A DNA stretch of 64,000 nucleotides, taken from NCBI GenBank assembly GCA_009741485.1, contig CM019218.1:34472387-34536386 (forward strand). Direction: 5' to 3'. Of the stretch, positions 62,101 through 64,000 are shown in pieces. Every line of letters begins with the position of its first letter. The first letter of the stretch is position 1. Below the pieces are notes generated by a model, which was not told the DNA's origin, did no database searches, and worked only from the letters and a program-made list of their open reading frames with translations. The position numbers and the translations under genes are program-made. Source of the DNA: Malurus cyaneus samueli. Taxonomy: Eukaryota; Chordata; Aves; Passeriformes; Maluridae.

Positions 62101-63595
62101 GCCTGTGACCTCTACAGGTACAGCTCAGAGCTGGAATGGGGGTGGAGGGCACAACAGAGGCATCCTGTTCCAAAGGGGCAAAGAAAGGCATCTCCAGGCT
62201 CAGTCTATTCCCTTCAGGGTGTCTTACCTCACTTTCTCTGGCTCCCTGAAGTAATTTATGCTGAATATTGTCATTTTCTGGTTGTTCACTGTCTCCTCAC
62301 AGTGCTTAAGCACTGCTATTTTGTTGGTTTTCCTTTATGCTATGGGAGACCACTGTAGCTTTTTAGAGCTGCATTTTTTTCCCCCTGAAGGGATGAATAA
62401 GCTGTGCTTGTATGACATCAAAACACGTGGTTTGCAGCACACCCAGGATTGAATCTGCTTGACCTAGGAGTCTGTGGGCAGCAGCCACCATGCTAAGTTG
62501 GGCAGACTAGTGCAGAGAAACTGTACCTTACATCGACTTCCAGTTCAGTACAAGTTCTTGTACTGTACTACCAAGGTTTGCACTGGTGTAAGTCTGACCT
62601 AGCTCAAGCATTAAATCTTCTCCCTGTAATTGCAGTGAATTAGAAGAACAGAGATGGTTATGGAGTTGCTCTGAAGTGGAGTCAGAGGGAGGCCAGTATT
62701 GAGTTTCAGAAAGGAAATTCACACCCACAAAGTATTTTGTGTTCTTTGGCCCAATCTGGTGTATGACTTAAAAAGAGTAAAAATTGTATATACTATTTTA
62801 GCACTGTAAATAATATGGAGAAAAGAAACAGCAGAAGATTCCTTCAAGTTGTAAGATTATAAGTGTGGCTGAGAATCTGAGAACTATTCCCCAGCAAGAA
62901 TAAAATCAAAGTAGTTTTTTCAAGAGATAATCAGTGTATTTGAAGGCAGAGTATGAGGTAGGTCCCATTCAGATGAAATTTGAATAGCTGTAGTCTTCCT
63001 TTGTCATTGTTTTTCCATATCTGTTTATTTTTGTTACTGTGGTGGTGGTGGTGATGGTTCTCATAATCATATTTTTACAAGCTTTATAAATAAATGATGT
63101 GAGAATGTGAAGAAGGTAGAGCCAAGTTCTTCCAGTGGCAAGTGAAGAAGCAATAAGCACAAATGGAAGTACTGGAAATTCTACTGAAGTGTTTTTGCAG
63201 TAATCTTTACTAACTTTGCTGTAAAGGTGATCAGACACTGGAGCATGTTGCACAGCAAGATAGTGAACTCTCTGTCCCTGAAGATATTCAAAATCCAGCT
63301 GTACATGTCCCTTGGCAATCTTGATCTTGCTGACCTGGCTTGAGCAGAGAATTGAAGTACAGATGATCTCCAGAGACCCTTTCCAACCTCATCTATTCTG
63401 TGATTCATACTACAGTGATCTCTACCCTGTGCTGGTGAGGATTTTGCAGTCACTGCCCGAGTTGCTCAGCGCTTGCACTGGAAAGAGCCCTGTGGTTGAG
63501 TTGTCTGTGCAGCGAGCTGCAGCAGTGGTTACTCTGTTGACACATGTGACACAAACAGCAGGCTACACGGCAGAGCTGCAGGCCAAGTTGAGCAG
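40986..63595 (+). CDS. RPAP1: RNA polymerase II-associated protein 1 (5' part, exons 2-17)
   Basis: Sixteen coding exons with GT-AG borders and consistent phase give 789 complete codons plus two bases; the gene continues off the right edge (vertebrate RPAP1 is about 1,400 aa). The protein starts [15 protein letters not shown], the conserved RPAP1 start. Residues 145-165 hold the conserved RKSIFAQ motif. The RPAP1_N domain spans about 230-272 ([18 protein letters not shown], then DPSLVAFL). The RPAP1_C domain spans about 389-457 ([24 protein letters not shown]). Ten consecutive Glu occupy residues 534-543, followed by a helical-repeat-like region. RPAP1 binds RNA polymerase II, links it to Mediator, and is needed for polymerase assembly or nuclear import (yeast homologue Rba50). 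Exon joins: 40986-41175, 42119-42267, 42801-42893, 44213-44393, 46467-46643, 49481-49687, 51077-51127, 53131-53246, 53612-53710, 54169-54270, 55095-55262, 57539-57721, 59449-59583, 59762-59941, 61960-62117, 63416-63595. Confidence 0.95.
42119..42267 (+). CDS. RPAP1: RPAP1 exon 3
   Basis: Acceptor CCCCTTCTCAG ends at 42,118 and donor GTATGT starts at 42,268. The exon encodes the proline-rich stretch and the conserved [19 protein letters not shown] block, and leaves phase 0. Confidence 0.93.
42801..42893 (+). CDS. RPAP1: RPAP1 exon 4
   Basis: 31 codons between acceptor TTTTTCTTCAG and donor GTAAGG. Encodes [20 protein letters not shown], matching the conserved ERDTSS...VP region of the family. 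Confidence 0.93.
44213..44393 (+). CDS. RPAP1: RPAP1 exon 5
   Basis: Acceptor TTTGCAG, donor GTAAGT. Encodes the conserved [18 protein letters not shown] motif, then a variable Ala/Pro/Gly-rich linker; 60 codons plus one base. Confidence 0.93.
46467..46643 (+). CDS. RPAP1: RPAP1 exon 6 (RPAP1_N domain)
   Basis: Acceptor CTTCTTACAG, donor GTATGT. Encodes most of the RPAP1_N helix pair ([19 protein letters not shown], then [15 protein letters not shown]). Confidence 0.95.
46644..49480 (+). other. RPAP1: RPAP1 intron 6, nothing else recognised
   Basis: 2.8 kb AT-rich intron. I see no secondary exon, RNA gene or identifiable repeat in it. Confidence 0.6.
49481..49687 (+). CDS. RPAP1: RPAP1 exon 7
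   Basis: Acceptor ATACTTGCAG, donor GTAAGA. Completes RPAP1_N with [11 protein letters not shown], then a charged, poorly conserved linker ending VKVEIT. Confidence 0.92.
51077..51127 (+). CDS. RPAP1: RPAP1 exon 8 (51 bases, less certain)
   Basis: Short exon between acceptor GCTTCCTACAG and donor GTGAGC. Encodes [17 protein letters not shown] in the phase required by its neighbours. Its length is a multiple of three, so it could be skipped without a frameshift. It lies in the variable linker, so conservation gives little help. Confidence 0.62.
53131..53246 (+). CDS. RPAP1: RPAP1 exon 9
   Basis: Acceptor CTCCCCACACAAAG. Encodes [20 protein letters not shown] and then DLPPPRQKK, conserved in the family just before RPAP1_C. 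The donor is AAAAAG followed by GTTTGA, a weaker than usual site, but it keeps phase with exon 10. Confidence 0.9.
53612..53710 (+). CDS. RPAP1: RPAP1 exon 10 (RPAP1_C domain start)
   Basis: Acceptor TTTTGCTGTAG, donor GTAAGT. Encodes [13 protein letters not shown] and then [16 protein letters not shown], the signature of the RPAP1_C domain; 33 codons. Confidence 0.96.
54169..54270 (+). CDS. RPAP1: RPAP1 exon 11 (RPAP1_C domain end)
   Basis: Acceptor CATGCCATTTAG, donor GTAAGT. Encodes [20 protein letters not shown] and continues to GRIVQR; 34 codons. Confidence 0.96.
55095..55262 (+). CDS. RPAP1: RPAP1 exon 12
   Basis: Acceptor CACTTTGCAG, donor GTAAGA. Encodes the conserved [17 protein letters not shown] helix and [12 protein letters not shown]; 56 codons. 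Confidence 0.96.
55263..57538 (+). other. RPAP1: RPAP1 intron 12, nothing else recognised
   Basis: 2.3 kb AT-rich intron with short poly-T runs (near 55,569-55,583 and 55,682-55,690) and no recognisable element. Confidence 0.6.
57539..57721 (+). CDS. RPAP1: RPAP1 exon 13 (acidic run)
   Basis: Acceptor ACATTCCTTATAG, donor GTAAGC. Encodes [15 protein letters not shown], ten consecutive Glu, then [11 protein letters not shown]. An acidic run at this place is a family feature. Confidence 0.95.
59100..59160. repeat. Short tandem duplication in RPAP1 intron 13
   Basis: A stretch reading CTTTTATAGAGAAGGTTATT, with a few flanking bases, occurs twice with a 31-base period and almost no mismatch. 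It is a recent local duplication in non-coding DNA, with a poly-A run of about 16 bases upstream at 58,908-58,922. Confidence 0.85.
59449..59583 (+). CDS. RPAP1: RPAP1 exon 14
   Basis: Acceptor CACCTTTCAG, donor GTAAAT. Encodes [20 protein letters not shown] and [19 protein letters not shown]; 45 codons. Confidence 0.95.
59762..59941 (+). CDS. RPAP1: RPAP1 exon 15
   Basis: Acceptor GTTTTTCTGCAG, donor GTGAGT. Encodes the strongly conserved [15 protein letters not shown] and [19 protein letters not shown]; 60 codons. Confidence 0.96.
61390..61455 (-). mobile_element. CR1 LINE terminal fragment, inverted (RPAP1 intron 15)
   Basis: CAGAATCATAGAAAGACTTAG followed by a GACCTCCC block resembles the reverse complement of the CR1 3' terminus. 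It is short and decayed, lying in the 2.0 kb intron 15. Confidence 0.6.
61960..62117 (+). CDS. RPAP1: RPAP1 exon 16
   Basis: Acceptor TTTTATTTTCAG, donor GTACAG. Encodes [20 protein letters not shown] and then [10 protein letters not shown]; 52 codons plus two bases. Confidence 0.95.
63225..63406 (+). mobile_element. CR1 LINE 3' fragment (RPAP1 intron 16)
   Basis: Sense CR1 3' end. It runs through CTCTGTCCCTGAAGATATTC and GATCTCCAGAGACCCTTTCC, and ends CTATTCTGTGATTC. It stops about 10 bases before exon 17, so it supplies most of the pyrimidine tract of that acceptor. Confidence 0.8.
63416..63595 (+). CDS. RPAP1: RPAP1 exon 17 (last in window)
   Basis: Acceptor ending TCATACTACAG, donor GTAGGC at 63,596. 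Encodes [18 protein letters not shown], then [20 protein letters not shown]. Its acceptor tract lies directly behind a CR1 fragment. The following exons lie outside the window; nothing coding is seen in 63,596-64,000. Confidence 0.93.
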
Positions 63596-64000
63596 GTAGG
63601 CTCTCTCTGTCACCATTCTGTGCAGCTGAGTAGTTGGCATCCTGACTTGCCTTTCTTTGCTTTGGAGACCTGGCTATCACCTGGTTTTTCCCCCCTCATT
63701 TTCAATGGTTTACTGTCCCACATGTGAATCCCATGCACAAGACCAGAAGCAGTGTCTCATCTGACAGCTGTGTGCCTGCTCTCCTGGCCAGAGGCAGGAG
63801 TCAAAATCTGTGTTATACTATGGGGCAGAAAGAGCACTGTTAACCAAATGCCCTGCTGTAAGGAGCTGGGAAGCTCCTTTGACCTTTCCTTGGGGGTAAA
63901 CAAAATAAATGCCCTGAGGTTTGGATGAAAGAACCTCTCTGCAGAGAGCAAGATGGTTCAGGATTGAGAGGTGGTTGGTTTTGATAGACATCAAAGCAGT

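Overview
This is vertebrate, almost certainly bird, genomic DNA. It holds several CR1 LINE fragments, long introns with canonical GT-AG borders, and the 5' part of a gene recognisable as RPAP1 (RNA polymerase II-associated protein 1). A songbird is likely but cannot be proven from the sequence alone.

Layout. Positions 1-830 are an extremely GC-rich, CpG-dense island at the left edge. It may be the promoter of a divergent neighbour; TYRO3 is expected there by conserved gene order, but I could not confirm it. Positions 831-9,955 are non-coding, with a CR1 fragment (7,236-7,535) and an LTR-like stretch (about 9,190-9,530). Positions 9,955-40,211 are a tandem array of four units. Each carries a copy of the RPAP1 upstream region, CpG promoter, non-coding exon 1 and the start of intron 1. 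Units 1-3 (starting near 9,955, 19,002 and 26,751) then switch at one shared breakpoint into about 3.8 kb of endogenous retrovirus, consisting of an envelope (env) gene and an LTR-like tail. Unit 4 (from about 35,857) switches instead into genuine RPAP1 intron 1 and exon 2. From 40,936 to the right edge lie RPAP1 exons 2-17 on the plus strand: 789 complete codons plus two bases, cut off by the window edge.

Array structure. Units 1 and 3 are one type (about 9.1 kb, with an extra 1.85 kb upstream segment). Units 2 and 4 are another (a CR1 insertion and a diverged promoter). The order is therefore 1-2-1-2, as if a 16.8 kb block had been duplicated. Unit 2 is a hybrid with two exon-1-like splice donors. 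Copies of the same type differ mostly by single-base indels in homopolymers. Unit 3 contains Ns, several at positions where the copies differ. Both facts suggest imperfect assembly or polishing of a real recent amplification.

Possible system. In unit 3 env is open for 567 codons: signal peptide, 16 N-glycosylation sequons, a retroviral transmembrane-subunit core with an LQNR-type segment and a cysteine cluster. It stops before any membrane anchor. A good splice acceptor lies 7 bases before its ATG, and a perfect donor ends the duplicated RPAP1 exon 1 upstream. The simplest model is a tandemly amplified chimeric gene in which the RPAP1 housekeeping promoter and exon 1 drive a secreted, anchorless env protein. 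Secreted env-derived proteins that block viral receptors are known in mammals. A similar role here is inference only.
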